A stretch of 64,000 nucleotides of DNA, taken from assembly GCA_022701365.1 (NCBI GenBank), contig JAKUHH010000290.1, forward strand, positions 310,001 to 374,000, read 5' to 3'. Source of the stretch: Mycocentrospora acerina (Eukaryota; Ascomycota; Dothideomycetes; Pleosporales). The translations under genes were made by a program, and so were the position numbers. Under the pieces are notes generated by a model, which saw only the letters and a program-made list of their open reading frames with translations, made no database searches and was not told the DNA's origin. The first letter of the stretch is position 1, and every line of letters begins with the position of its first letter. Positions 1 to 10,223 of the stretch are shown here, one piece after another.

Positions 1-745
1 TTATCTTGCGCCTTTTGACGACTACACAAAACCGAACGCGAAAGCCGGCAATCGTTCCATTCCCAACATCAATTGCACAATAAAACCCAAGATAACAAAC
101 GCAACAGTAAAATACGTGTCAACCACGAGGCTTTTCAACGTCGACACGATTGGAACAATCGAGGCGTCAAGAAACATAGTACCCAACGAAACGGTCGAAG
201 CAGTCGGCCTGATTTTCCCCGTAGCGACGACGTACTGGGGGAATGCAGTTATCGATGCAATCTTGAACATTTGCATGACGAATCCCGACTTGACATTTAC
301 GCGGATCCTGGAGAGTGCTATCAGGGGCATGATTGAGTTTAAAGGCACAAACTTGCGCCTCTACTATGCTGCAAACGAAGCTCCTGGTCGCGCTCGAGTT
401 ACGGGCGCATACACTGTCTGGCGGATTGGGTATAATGGACGACAACTAATCGGTATCATGGCCATTGTTCCACCACTTGCGTTTATTGTTGTACTGGCCG
501 CTGTGTTCATCATCATGGGCGTACGGACTGGGATAACTCATGTCGTTGATTTCGAACCTACTAGTAGTATTTCTTTAATCACGGCAAGCGCAGCAGGAGG
601 CCGAGCTGGGAAGCTGCAGCTTGCTTTTGGTAAGAATGGGAAGACTGGTAGCGAAGAAATAATGCAGCTGAAAGTTCGGTTTACTGAGAAGGATGGTTTG
701 GTTAATGGAGATGGTTTCTCGAGCAAAGAGACGTGGACAGAGTAA
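1..745 (+). CDS. C-terminal part of a fungal membrane protein (5' truncated by window edge)
   Basis: An open frame runs from base 2 to the TAG-free end at the TAA ending at 745, with no start required inside the window, so this is the 3' end of a larger gene. The visible part (about 247 residues) has N-glycosylation sequons near its start (NCT, NAT and NET), then one strong membrane span (about 25 hydrophobic residues, centred on bases 455-525), then a basic, Ser/Gly-rich cytosolic-looking tail. The order suggests an extracellular domain, a last transmembrane helix and a cytoplasmic tail. I do not recognise a named family; many fungi have large multi-span proteins of unknown function with this kind of end. 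The function is unassigned. The frame is well supported because it stays open across the whole left edge. Confidence 0.6.
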   Translation, partial: YLAPFDDYTKPNAKAGNRSIPNINCTIKPKITNATVKYVSTTRLFNVDTIGTIEASRNIVPNETVEAVGLIFPVATTYWGNAVIDAILNICMTNPDLTFTRILESAIRGMIEFKGTNLRLYYAANEAPGRARVTGAYTVWRIGYNGRQLIGIMAIVPPLAFIVVLAAVFIIMGVRTGITHVVDFEPTSSISLITASAAGGRAGKLQLAFGKNGKTGSEEIMQLKVRFTEKDGLVNGDGFSSKETWTE

Positions 746-1256
746 CGTGGAATGAGGGACTTCAATAGACACTTGAACATGTTGTATAATGAGCATAAAA
801 GGCGTTTGATGTACCTTGTAGATGCGTAGTAAAGAGGTGGCATCATGAAAGTGTGAAGGGAATCTCCAATCACGACTGAATAACATAGGTCTCTATATGG
901 ATGGGGAAATTATAGTGATTACAATGTGAGTTGTTAGTGATTTCTAGCCAAGGATGTATCTTGTGCGTGACTTATAAAATCAAAAATTAATTATTATCAG
1001 ATTTTTTCAATATAGGCTTCGTCGTTTAGCAATCACTAAATCTCCCCCATCTATGTGTTTTCACGTACCCATTTGATTAGTGGCAGAAGCAAGTGTGCTC
1101 AGTTTTGGAACAACATGGGAATGTAGTGTAATGGACTAGCCTTTGCACGTAGAGTTTGGGCAAGAGACAATAATAAGATTGATTATCTTAAGAAATGTCT
1201 ATGCTAATTGTTCTGGTGTTCTAATTTAAGCTTGTATGTGTGTGTGTATGTTTGTA

Positions 1257-1287
<31 letters not shown>

Positions 1288-1642
1288 CTGTCACATCTTT
1301 GCTCACCTGCTTGTTACCTCTGGCGTATAGTGGGCACTTTACAGATAGATGCACTGCAATGTTTAAAGCAAATTACAACCTAAGAGTTAGGTAATTTAGG
1401 TTATATCTTGCGTACGAGTGTATCAGTTTACTAGTATCACAACTAGAGATTAATTGTTTTTCTAGTTGTGACAATTTGTATTGTTTTTAACTGTGGCAAT
1501 CTTTGGTGTTTCAAACAAACATACAGCCGGGCAGCCACTCTCTTTGACTCTAAATAAACTTATATCAAGACTCTTCTTTCATTCTTTCATTCATTCATTC
1601 ATTCTTTTTCAAAAGACACAAGAATATACCTAACGTTTCTTT

Positions 1643-1700
1643 ACTCTACTCTACTCTACTCTACTCTACTCTACTCTACTCTACTCTACTCTACTCTACT
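1643..1700. repeat. (CTACT)n pentanucleotide microsatellite
   Basis: About twelve near-perfect tandem copies of a 5-bp unit, directly readable. It is in a spacer between convergent genes and has no coding potential. Confidence 0.9.
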
Positions 1701-1808
1701 CCTCAAATTGAGTCCCTTCATTTTACATGATTCTTAACAGCTACGTCCTCTTTTTTCTTTTTTTTTCCTCTACTAGTTGGAGCCTGAAAAGCCAAGTACA
1801 CATATAAA

Positions 1809-1889
1809 CATATATATATATATATATATAGATAGTTGTAGTGAGTAGACGAGGCTACACAAGTAGCAAGTGTGTGTGTGTGTGTGTGT
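1809..1889. repeat. (TA)n and (GT)n dinucleotide microsatellites
   Basis: A run of TA (about 1809-1830) is followed 40 bases later by ten GT units (1870-1889). Both are uninterrupted. Confidence 0.85.
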
Positions 1890-2297
1890 ATCTTTGAGAG
1901 GAATTTCTTAATTATTTTCGCGTTTTGGTATGGGTTTGAAATCAAGGATTATTTATTAGTAGACTGCCTTTGTTATTTTACTCGTTGTTTTTTTTTTCGT
2001 TTCGCTTTGGATGGTGTTGTGCGTTGGTCTCGGTATTGGTATTAGAATTAGGAGTGAATGAGTGTTGTAGTGTGGGGGACAAGTAATTCACGCTTGATAA
2101 ATGGTCCATGCTCAACACGCGACAACTGACAGTCGAGGTCAAGACTTGATTGACATGTTCAAGTCTGTGCTCAACACTCGATAATGAATACATGGCAATT
2201 GACACTCCTCAACAAAACTAGTCACATACAGGAATTTATTAATTAATTGATTTATGCCTAGAATTACAAGTACACTTACGATTACAATATACATAAT

Positions 2298-3747
2298 TTA
2301 CACTCTTCTCCGCTTACTTCTTGTGGTAATCTCTTTTTTTACCTGTACAACCCCCTCATCTTTGACCTCAGCAGCCGGTGTTTTGTCGTCGTCGTCGTCG
2401 TCGTTGGTGGGCATCTTTTTCCCTCTCTTGCGTTTGGAAGTAAGTCTTTTTGTTGCAAGTATTATCTCTTCTCCCTGCTTGATGGCGGTCTCCTCTTGTT
2501 TGATTACAGTGTCTCCCTCGACCTCAGTCTCTTGTTTAATTACAACTTCCTCCTTGACTTCATTCTCCACCTTGACTTCACTCTCCCTCTTGACCTCACT
2601 CTCCACCTTGACTTGAACCTCTTCCTTGATCTCAATCTTCATGACTGGCCTGTCGGCAAAAGCTTTCAAATCGGCAGTGAAGAGCACTGAATGGGCCCAG
2701 CCAGCCTCTTTACCCCAAAGCTTTCGAAAGTGATCTCCAATAGCAATATATGTGGCAGCCGTCAGACTAGCATGCTTCCCCTTGCCAAACTTGTAGTCAC
2801 GCTGGGCAATCTGCCAGACGTGGGTGTCGACGGGGACAGCCTCGGACCAGCCCAGACCAAAAAGACACACGCAGTCTGCTACTTTGGGGCCAACGCCATG
2901 AAGAGCCAGGAGTTCCGTGTGGGCGTTGCGGTAGCCTTCTCTGCCGCCCTCGATGAGATCGCCGGCGGGGTGCGGAGCGATGCCAAAGGGAGGGTTCTCG
3001 GGGTTGGACAGGCCCCTGAGCCAGGCGAGACCCTTTTCCTCGGCGACGATGCGGGCCGTCTTTGCAATGTACTTTGCGCGGTAGCCAAAGCCGAGCTTCT
3101 GCAGGTGGGCCTCGACGTTGGGGCCGCAGAGGGCCTCAGGGGTGGGGAAGTCGTGGTAAGGGGTGTCATCGATGTGGGCAATCAGCGGGCCGTAGTGCAG
3201 ACACAGGTTGTGGACCATGCCGCAGATGCGGGCAATGTTGTTGTTGCTGCTGCAGATGAAGCCGACGAGGGCCTCCCAGGCGTCCTGGCGCAGGATGCGG
3301 ACGCCGGTGAAGCTTGGGGCGCGACGCTTGAAGTTTGCATCGGCAGCGGCCCATTGGGCGTAGAGGCGGCCAAGGTTGGGGGCAAGGTTGAAGTAGTGGG
3401 TGACGAGGGCGAGGGTGTTGTCGTCGGCGGCGGCGACGGGGGGGCTGCCGGGCGGGTATATGGCGCGGTAATGCAGGTGGTCGGCGTCCTGGCGCAGCGA
3501 GAGGATGCGGCCGTCAAGGGCGCAGGACCAGTGGCCGTCGGGTGAGGGGCGCCATCTGGAGCGTGTGAGTGTGTGTGTGTGTGTGTGTTGTGTGTATGTT
3601 GCGCAGTGTATCGGGGGGGGTGTATTATATCGGGGGTGTGCAGTGCATCGGGTGTATGGTCAGGCACCTAAACGACTGGCCGCATCGCAGCGTGGTGGCC
3701 AGGCAGAGCTCGGCGCGGGAAGTGGGCAGCTTGTGCCAGTGGGCCAT
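2298..3747 (-). CDS. OGG1: 8-oxoguanine DNA glycosylase/AP lyase
   Basis: Two exons, complement(2298..3555, 3668..3747), give 445 residues. OGG1 removes 8-oxoguanine opposite cytosine and nicks the abasic site in base excision repair, in the nucleus and often in mitochondria. The N-terminal domain ends exon 1 with CGQSFR and resumes with WRPSPDGHW, as in the family. FICSSNNNIARI lies near residues 125-137. The helix-hairpin-helix reads LHGVGPKVADC with catalytic Lys251, and VPVDTHVW carries Asp270, almost the same numbering as human K249/D268. The 112-bp intron (3556-3667) contains a TG repeat and splices in phase 2. The C-terminal tail (about residues 332-445) is an unusual Lys/Glu/Val repeat with many SUMO-consensus motifs, an Asp run and basic nuclear-localisation-like clusters. 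The gene is divergent from U2AF, with starts 408 bp apart. The identification is secure. Confidence 0.96.
3569..3588. repeat. (TG)n microsatellite inside the OGG1 intron
   Basis: About ten TG units lie in the OGG1 intron close to its acceptor. Read on the minus strand they form an AC tract just before the CAG acceptor, in place of a normal pyrimidine tract. Confidence 0.85.
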
Positions 3748-4155
3748 GTCTCTTCACTGTCGGTCTCTCACTGCCGGTCTCGTGACTATCAATGCTGTCG
3801 ATGCTGTCGATGCTGTCAATGCTGTCGACGCTTTCAATGTCTCGTGACTGTCAACGGCCGTCTCGCGTCGCGCCGGGAGTCGTGTCGGTCGGAGCTCGAG
3901 CGCGACAGGCCTGCTTGGCACGCTAGCGACTTTCTCGCCCTCAGGTCGACTTTTGCCGTGCCAGCATCGCGTCCGAGGACAGCAACACCACCGGCCGAGC
4001 ATCACCACCCGCACCCGCCCCCCAGCCCGCCCATTGCCCTGTTGCTTCCCGTCGGCCGACCGCAGCGCCTGCATCCACGCGCGCCCCAGCCCGACGCGCC
4101 CAGAGACGTGCACCGCGCACAGCGTCCAGCCAGCACAAGCACAAGCACGCCCGCC
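3748..4155. promoter_or_regulatory. Shared divergent promoter of OGG1 and U2AF large subunit
   Basis: The 408 bp between the two start codons must contain both 5' leaders and promoters. It is GC-rich on the U2AF side. It holds an imperfect 9-bp repeat (unit ATGCTGTCG, about 3789-3838) only 40-90 bp upstream of the OGG1 start. No clear TATA box is seen. Confidence 0.55.
3789..3838. repeat. Imperfect 9-bp tandem repeat in the OGG1 leader
   Basis: Five to six diverged copies of ATGCTGTCG are adjacent, directly visible. They lie in the probable 5' leader of OGG1. Confidence 0.75.
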
Positions 4156-6322
4156 ATGAACGGCGACGCCTATTCGCGAGGTAAGCAGCCTGCGCCGGAC
4201 GCCTGCTGACGGCGAGCCAGTTGCCACGCAAAGCCCCCAAGCACAAGCACTAACAGACGCAGACGGAGGCCGGTCAGGCGGATCGCGCAACTACGTGAGT
4301 GTCCCCGGCCACCACGCCCGCCCATTGCTGACCAAGCAGTCCTCGAGAGACGACCACCGCGCCGAGCGGGGTGGAGACCGCGGAGCCGAACGCGGCGGAG
4401 AGCGCGGAGGAGAGCGCGGCGGAGAGCGCGGCGCCGAGCGTGGAGGAGACCGCCGCCGCCGCCGCTCGCGCTCGCCCCGTCACGGGCCATCGCGCCGCGA
4501 CTACGAAGTCGACACGTACTCGTCCAGCCGCGACTACCGCGAGCGCGAGCGCGAGGACACGTATGCCCGCCGCGAGAGGCGCGACGACCGCGGCCCCGAC
4601 CGAGGTGCTGACCGAGGCGCTGATCGAGGCGTCGACCGAGGTGCCGACCGAGGTGCTGATCGAGGCGCTGACCGAGGTGCTGATCGGGGCGCTGACCGCG
4701 GCGCCGACCGTGGAGCCGACCGCGCTTGGGGCGACTCCTACTCGAGGCGCGACCGCCCACGCGGAGACCGTGAGCGCGACGACGACCGTGGCCACCGAGG
4801 AGGCGACCGACGCGACCGCGGCGACCGCGGCGACAGGTTCGACGGCGACCGTGGAGGACGGGGCCGCCGAGACGGAGGATTCGGCGGCCAGGGCGGCGGC
4901 GGCGGCGGCGGAGGACGCGACCGACGCCAGAAGGAGGAGTCGCCGCTGCCCAACAAGCTGCGCGAGCCCACGCCCGACCTCGAGCCCTTTGTCAACATCC
5001 AGAAGCGCCAGCGCCGCATGACGCAGTGGGACATCCGCCCCGCCGGCTACGAGAGCATCACGGCCGAGCAGGCCAAGCTGTCGGGCATGTTCCCGCTGCC
5101 TGGCGCTCCCCGCGCCGCCCCCATGGACCCCTCGCGCCTGGCCGCCTTTATGAGCCCGTCTGCCGGCACCGCCTCGGCCGCCGCCCTGGCCCCCTCGCAG
5201 TCAAAGCAGGCCAAGCGCCTGTACGTCCACAACATGCCCGAGGGCGCCACTTCCGAGGAGATTGTCGAATTCTTCAACCTGCAGCTCAATGGCACCAACG
5301 TCGTCTCTGGCCCCGACCCCTGCTTGTCGGCCCAAATCGCCTCGAACCGCGAATACGCCCTGCTCGAGTTCAAGACCCCCGAGGACGCCACAGTGGCCCT
5401 GGCCATGAACGGCATCTCCATGCGCGCCAACGACGAGTCTGGCCCTGACCAGGGCGGCCTGTCCATCCGCCGCCCCAAGGACTACATTACCCCCTCGTTT
5501 GACGAGAACGCCTATCCTGGAGATGAGGTGTCTACGGTCGTCAAGGACAGCCCCAACAAGCTCAGCATCGTCAACATTCCCACATATATCGAGGAAGAGC
5601 AGGTGCGCGAGCTCGTCGAGACAATGGGCAAGCTCAAGGCCTTTATCCTGGTCAAGGACACGAGCACAGATCAGCACCGCGTGAGTTTTTTTAATCATCT
5701 CCAACTTGAACGATTTCTTACAATTATTCTAGGGAATCGCCTTTTGCGAGTACGCAGACATTGAGATTGTCGATGCCGTCATTGAAGGCCTAAACGACAT
5801 TCCACTCGGCGACGGTAACCTCAAGGTCTCCCGCGCGACAGTCGGTGTACAGCAAGTGACTGGTCTCGACGGCGGCGTCGGTGCCATTTCCATGTTGGCC
5901 GGAGCCAGCGCCGTCGAGGGCCACGAACACAGCCGCGTCATCTGCCTCATGAACATGGTGACATCTGACGAGCTGATCAACGACGAGGAATACGATGGTA
6001 CGTTTTTTTTTTTTTTTTTTTACTTTCCTCTCCTCTCCACCTGCCACTCTCCACCAATCCCCCATGCTAATCTTCACAACTTGCAGAAATCAAAGAAGAC
6101 ATTGAAGAAGAATGCGGCAAGTACGGCCCCATTGTCGAAACCAAAATCCCCCGCCCTGCCGGCGCCCGCGTCAACCTCGGCGTCGGCAAAATCTACATCA
6201 AATACAAGGACACCGAGTCTGCCCAAAAGGCCATCAAAGCCCTTGCTGGCCGCCAGTTCTCAAGGAGAACCGTTGTTGCTACAGAGTTTTCTGAAGAGGG
6301 CTTTGATGTCGAGGCGTGGTAG
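4156..6322 (+). CDS. U2AF2: Splicing factor U2AF large subunit (U2AF65)
   Basis: Five exons (4156..4180, 4263..4294, 4340..5680, 5733..5997, 6087..6322) give 632 residues. U2AF65 binds the polypyrimidine tract at 3' splice sites and recruits U2 snRNP. The N-terminus is an Arg/Asp/Gly/Glu-rich low-complexity region (about residues 20-215) with RGGERGG and a run of DRGA tetrapeptides in the place of the usual RS domain. RRM1 starts near residue 311 (RLYVHNM), RRM2 near 425 (LSIVNIP), and the C-terminal UHM domain spans about 534-632 (VICLMNMV, then KIYIKY as RNP1). The start ATG lies in CCGCCATGAAC and opens exon 1, which encodes MNGDAYSR. Intron 2 (4295-4339) is 45 bp, a multiple of three, without stop codons. 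Intron 4 carries a poly-T run. The identification is secure; the first two tiny exons rest on splice signals and frame. Confidence 0.94.
4585..4727 (+). repeat. 12-bp coding repeat (DRGA tetrapeptides) in U2AF
   Basis: About ten to eleven diverged copies of a 12-bp unit (GACCGAGGTGCT and variants) encode consecutive Asp-Arg-Gly-Ala repeats, with one Val variant. This region probably expands and contracts between strains. Confidence 0.8.
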
Positions 6323-6795
6323 TTTTTTTTCTTACTTTTGACTCGGTCGGGAAGTTGTAGATTATTAATGGGAGAATCAAACGTCCTTTTCTTTCGTTGT
6401 ACTATGGCGTTTCTTTTTTTTTCCTCCTATAGCATGTTTGAAGGGGTGGGCGAAGAAATCACGGTGATGGTGGTGGTGGTGGTGGTGGTGATGCTGTGAT
6501 TGGCCAAGAAGATGAGAGGAGAGAGAGAGGAGAGGAGAGGAGAGGATGAATAAAAAATAAATGCATGCTTGCTTGGTACTGTATTGTACTGTATTATATT
6601 TCTAGTGTATTGAGATGTCATTTGGTGAAGGGTGGAAATGTCAGTGTCAATGTCAATGTTGATGACGGTTATGGAGAAAAAAAAAAGGAGGAGAGGAATG
6701 TTATCGTGGGGACAATTTGTGTGTTTGTGTATAGCAATATATACACTTTCATTCTCTCTTTTTTTTCTTCTTCTTTTCCGTGTGAGGTGCTGATT

Positions 6796-6889
6796 TGAGT
6801 AGTGAGTGGGTAGTGAGTAGTGAGTAGTGAGTAGTGAGTAGTGAGTAGTGAGTAGTGAGTAGTGAGTAGTGAGTAGTGAGTAGTGAGTA
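6796..6889. repeat. 7-bp tandem repeat (GAGTAGT)n
   Basis: About thirteen copies of GAGTAGT, almost perfect, with one variant near the left end. It lies downstream of U2AF and is non-coding. Confidence 0.9.
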
Positions 6890-7971
6890 CTTGGCAGTAA
6901 TCAAATAGACGAAAAGAAAAAATCGAATAAGAGATAATTATTACTACTGAAAAAAAATTGTTAAAACATAAATACAGGCATTTGAATATTTAAAAAAAAA
7001 GATTTAGAAAAGGTCTGGTTACCCCTCTTTTTTCTCTTCCTTTCTTGCTCCCTTGTGTCTGTTCTATGGGAGGCTGTCTTTTTATACATGTATATCTGTA
7101 TCCGTATTAAAGTACTTGTACCTTTTTTTTTCATGTTCGGTATTGTTTTGCTGCAAATTACATACCCTGTACACCTACCTACCTACACACACACGTATAA
7201 ACAAACAAACTAAACTTTTTATATATACATTTATGTGAACAGTTTCATCAGTTGGTAAACATAGAAACATCTAAATATCAATCTCCAAACTGTCTGGTTA
7301 GACACAAAATGCCAGGACATAATAGAATAGTATAACCACATAAATGACGATTGGTTAGTACAAGTCTGTATCCTTCCACCACCCCCAGATTTCACAGTCT
7401 GTGTTGGAGGGTGGGTTTAACTCTCCCTCCCCCCTTTTTTTAAACAAGGTAATTCGCTGTCGGGGTGGCGTGCAAGTTACTTACCTACAGACTTACGTAC
7501 TCACTCTCTTCCTTACACATAGTAGAAGGATATGTTGAACGTGGCTAGAACTAACAAGTTGGCAAGTGCATCAACACCACACACTGCATGCATAAATTTT
7601 AAAGAGTCCCACCGTACTAAATCATGCCAAAGTGCAGGTTTGGAATGGGGAATTCTAGTCAGCCCTGGAATTCGGGTGCGGGGGACGTAACTAGCACGTC
7701 GTCTGTCCGTCAGTCGGAGATGGAAGGGTAGGGGTCTAGAATCTAGAATCTAGACCTGAAATCGGCAGGTAGTGAAAAAGTGGAATGATGGGTACGTGCA
7801 TATGATTCATCGAACCCTTAGCTTGAGTGGGAAAAAGTTGCATCTTGGTACGCGTTTCTAGTTTTCTGCGCAAGAAAAAAAAAAGGTCATGCTATTTTGG
7901 TGTGGGGCGGTTGGTTGGTTGGTGTATTACGCGTAGATGGTGTGCACGGATCGTACCATATTTTTTCAAAA

Positions 7972-7998
7972 GTGTGTGTGTGTGTGTGTGTGTGTGTG
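7972..7998. repeat. (TG)n microsatellite
   Basis: About thirteen uninterrupted TG units in the spacer downstream of the isocyanide synthase gene. Confidence 0.9.
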
Positions 7999-8239
7999 GC
8001 ACGGATATACTTTGGTATTGGAAGTACTGGCGGATGGGCCGGAATAGGTAGCTGCTTCACCTCACTTTGATGATTAAATATGCTTGTCTATCATGAGAAA
8101 AAGACGTCAGTATAACACTGCATTCGTGGATTGGTTGTCGCAATGTTGTAAAACTTCAATGCAAACACTTCACCTATATTCACTACAAAATCTTACACCA
8201 TCCATCGTGACGCCATCTTCTTGCTTCAAACTCCACTCC

Positions 8240-10223
8240 TTATTCAGAGACAGTACTACTCGACACCCCCTGCCTGATTATACGCCTAATCAGGCGTTTG
8301 GATGATTCCAACATACGACTAACCCTCCTACCTATTGCCAACCCAAAGCACAATCTCCCACCCTCTTTCTGCAATTCAACTGTCGTCGATTTCATAACCT
8401 CACACTCTGTTTCCACTACTTCTTTCCTTCCACTATAAGCATCAGAGGTCATGGACGAGCAATCCGTCTTGACGGCAGTTTTGGAAACAGCCCTCAGAAA
8501 AAAGTGCCCGCCCTCTGCAGCATCTTCCACCCATCCACCCTCAAACCCTCCCTGCTCAATAGCCTTGCAAACAATCTCCGCTCTCCCAAGATACAATGTG
8601 TCGTCCCCAGCTACTTTGATAATCGAATTATGCCATGGTGTGGGAACTTGAAACTCATATGCCGGGACCACTTCGTGACGGTTCTGGATAGAATCAATTG
8701 CACGTACTTGATGTCGTGGTACCAAGCATATACCAAACTTTGGCCCCCGATTAGAATGCGCGTGGATGGAAAGTCGGATGAAGTTTGGGAGGAGTAATTC
8801 CAGGAGGTTGGAGTAGGCTTGATTCCGTGCAATCATCTCTTCTGCTACCACAAAGGAGAGTCTTTTCCTCTGCTTGGCTGACTTTGATAGAAAATCCGGA
8901 GTGGCTAGATCGTCCTGCATGAATCGCGCTTGGCCTCGGTATAGGCTCAGCGTGGAAGGGTCCTGGTTGGCAATTAGCTGCTTGAAGCGATCCCGTGAAT
9001 TATGGCATCCAGCCATCATGATCTGACGGGCCAACTCGGCATTTCTCAAGCGATTTGATTGAATGGGGTGGTTGATGAATGTCTTGGAAATGCAAGCCTC
9101 TGGAAGTGTAATGACTGCGTCGGAATTCGAGAAGAGCATGTCCGTAAGATTGCGAAATCGTATTGTTGGAGATGCCTGATCAAATTCGAACATGCTCTCG
9201 TATGCCAGCCGTAATGACTCGCCATAGTCTGCTACGACTTGATCGTCTACGCCGACTTTAAACATCAGTATCCGTACCTTGCACTTGTACTACCCAGAAC
9301 TACTCACTGCAATCTGAAAAGACATGCCCATCGCTGATTACCCAGATTGTCATTCCGGGTGGATACACCTGTCCCACGATTTTCGCAAAATCGTGCAACG
9401 TTTTCAATGCAATACGCTCAGCCATATCCGGGTAAAGCCCTCCCACTTTGCGCATGTTTGGCGATTTGCACGGAAACGCTGGTACAGCCATTTGTATTCG
9501 ATCGTTGCGCGAAACAAAATCCGAGACTTTGCGAGTGAACAGAGAGGAACCAAGATTCCACTCATCCCTCGAGGCTACATTTCGCAATGTTGTCTCGAAA
9601 ATCATTGTGATAGTTTCGACTATTCGAGCGGCGTGCATGTGTGAAAGACTCCTGTATATTGAAACCGGCGCAAGAGTCGTTTCCAGTAATATAAAGTTCT
9701 CAAACCACTCGCGGAACGCTTCCTTGTTGTCATTTTCGAGCAGATGACAGCTCAAGATTCCTATGTAATTCCCCTCTTTAGTATGGAATAGTTCTCGGAT
9801 GGTATAGCTGTGATGTTGGGTAACTGAGCAAGAACATAGACGTGGAATTTTTGCGATGCAGACCCTGGTGGTACTGACTTGAGACCCTGATGGTAGCGTG
9901 ATAGTCGTTGATGTGCTCATATTCAATCGAGACCTGATCGTCAACCAATTATTTTGTATTTTGCTGGCATTACGTCCCTCAATTGAAATCAAATCTCCCT
10001 GACTATTGCGACAGAATAGAGCTCCAATAGCATGATACGGCGATGTACCAACGTTCATGTTGTGAATGAAGCGTTGGAATTGGTAAAACTTAGAAACAAG
10101 TGGCTCGTGGGTCAACAATGAATAGAGACGCGCCTTTGGAGACCATACTTCTCTTATATCAACACCGGACCACCTTACGTCAATGACTCTATCAATACTT
10201 CTGTTCCCGTAGAAACCACCAGT
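8240..10223 (-). CDS. Isocyanide synthase, DIT1/PvcA family (5' end unresolved)
   Basis: The coding frame is complement(8240..9255, 9308..about 10118 or beyond), with a 52-bp intron that joins ISDGHVFSDC to IGVDDQ, the most diagnostic motif of the DIT1/PvcA family. Further family hallmarks are MAVPAFPCKSPN, YPDMAERIAL, the run RLSIHAHSNRGPKFGI and, near the C-terminus, GGFEGGWVEDAAEGGHFFLR. Bacterial PvcA/IsnA and fungal relatives convert an amino acid such as tyrosine or tryptophan to an isonitrile; yeast DIT1 acts in spore-wall dityrosine formation. The reading frame stays open to 10223, without an ATG upstream of the one at 10058. Either translation starts at 10058 or a short upstream exon is missing. 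No fused TauD-type or NRPS-type domain is seen, so it is a stand-alone enzyme. It is divergent from an MFS transporter about 1.5 kb away. The substrate is unknown. Confidence 0.85.

Larger units (their letters stand above)
746..2297. other. Repeat-rich spacer between the edge gene and OGG1
   Basis: No convincing gene is seen. The stretch is AT-rich and carries several simple repeats: TG (about 1255-1279), ATTC (about 1579-1606), a long CTACT array (1643-1700), TA (1809-1830) and GT (1870-1889). It lies between two 3' ends (the edge gene on + and OGG1 on -), so it should hold both terminators rather than promoters. Confidence 0.6.
6323..8239. other. Repeat-rich spacer between U2AF and isocyanide synthase
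   Basis: No gene is recognised in 1.9 kb between two 3' ends. It contains a GGT run (about 6469-6490), purine-rich GAGAG tracts (6510-6545), a 7-bp tandem array (6796-6889), several poly-A and poly-T runs, CTAC repeats near 7176-7190, a near-palindromic TCTAGAA repeat (7735-7757) and a TG run (7972-7998). Confidence 0.55.

Noticed and set aside
2691..3545. 284-codon open frame on the plus strand across OGG1
   Set aside because: It is in exact codon register opposite OGG1 exon 2, whose conserved glycosylase motifs are unmistakable; the plus frame is a GC-rich shadow.
4274..5034. Several open frames antisense or shifted within the U2AF N-terminal region
   Set aside because: The DRGA/RGG coding repeat is GC-rich and open in several frames. 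Only the frame leading into the RRM domains is real.
6796..6889. CRISPR-like array
   Set aside because: The repeat is a 7-bp unit without spacers, in a eukaryotic genome; it is a simple tandem repeat.
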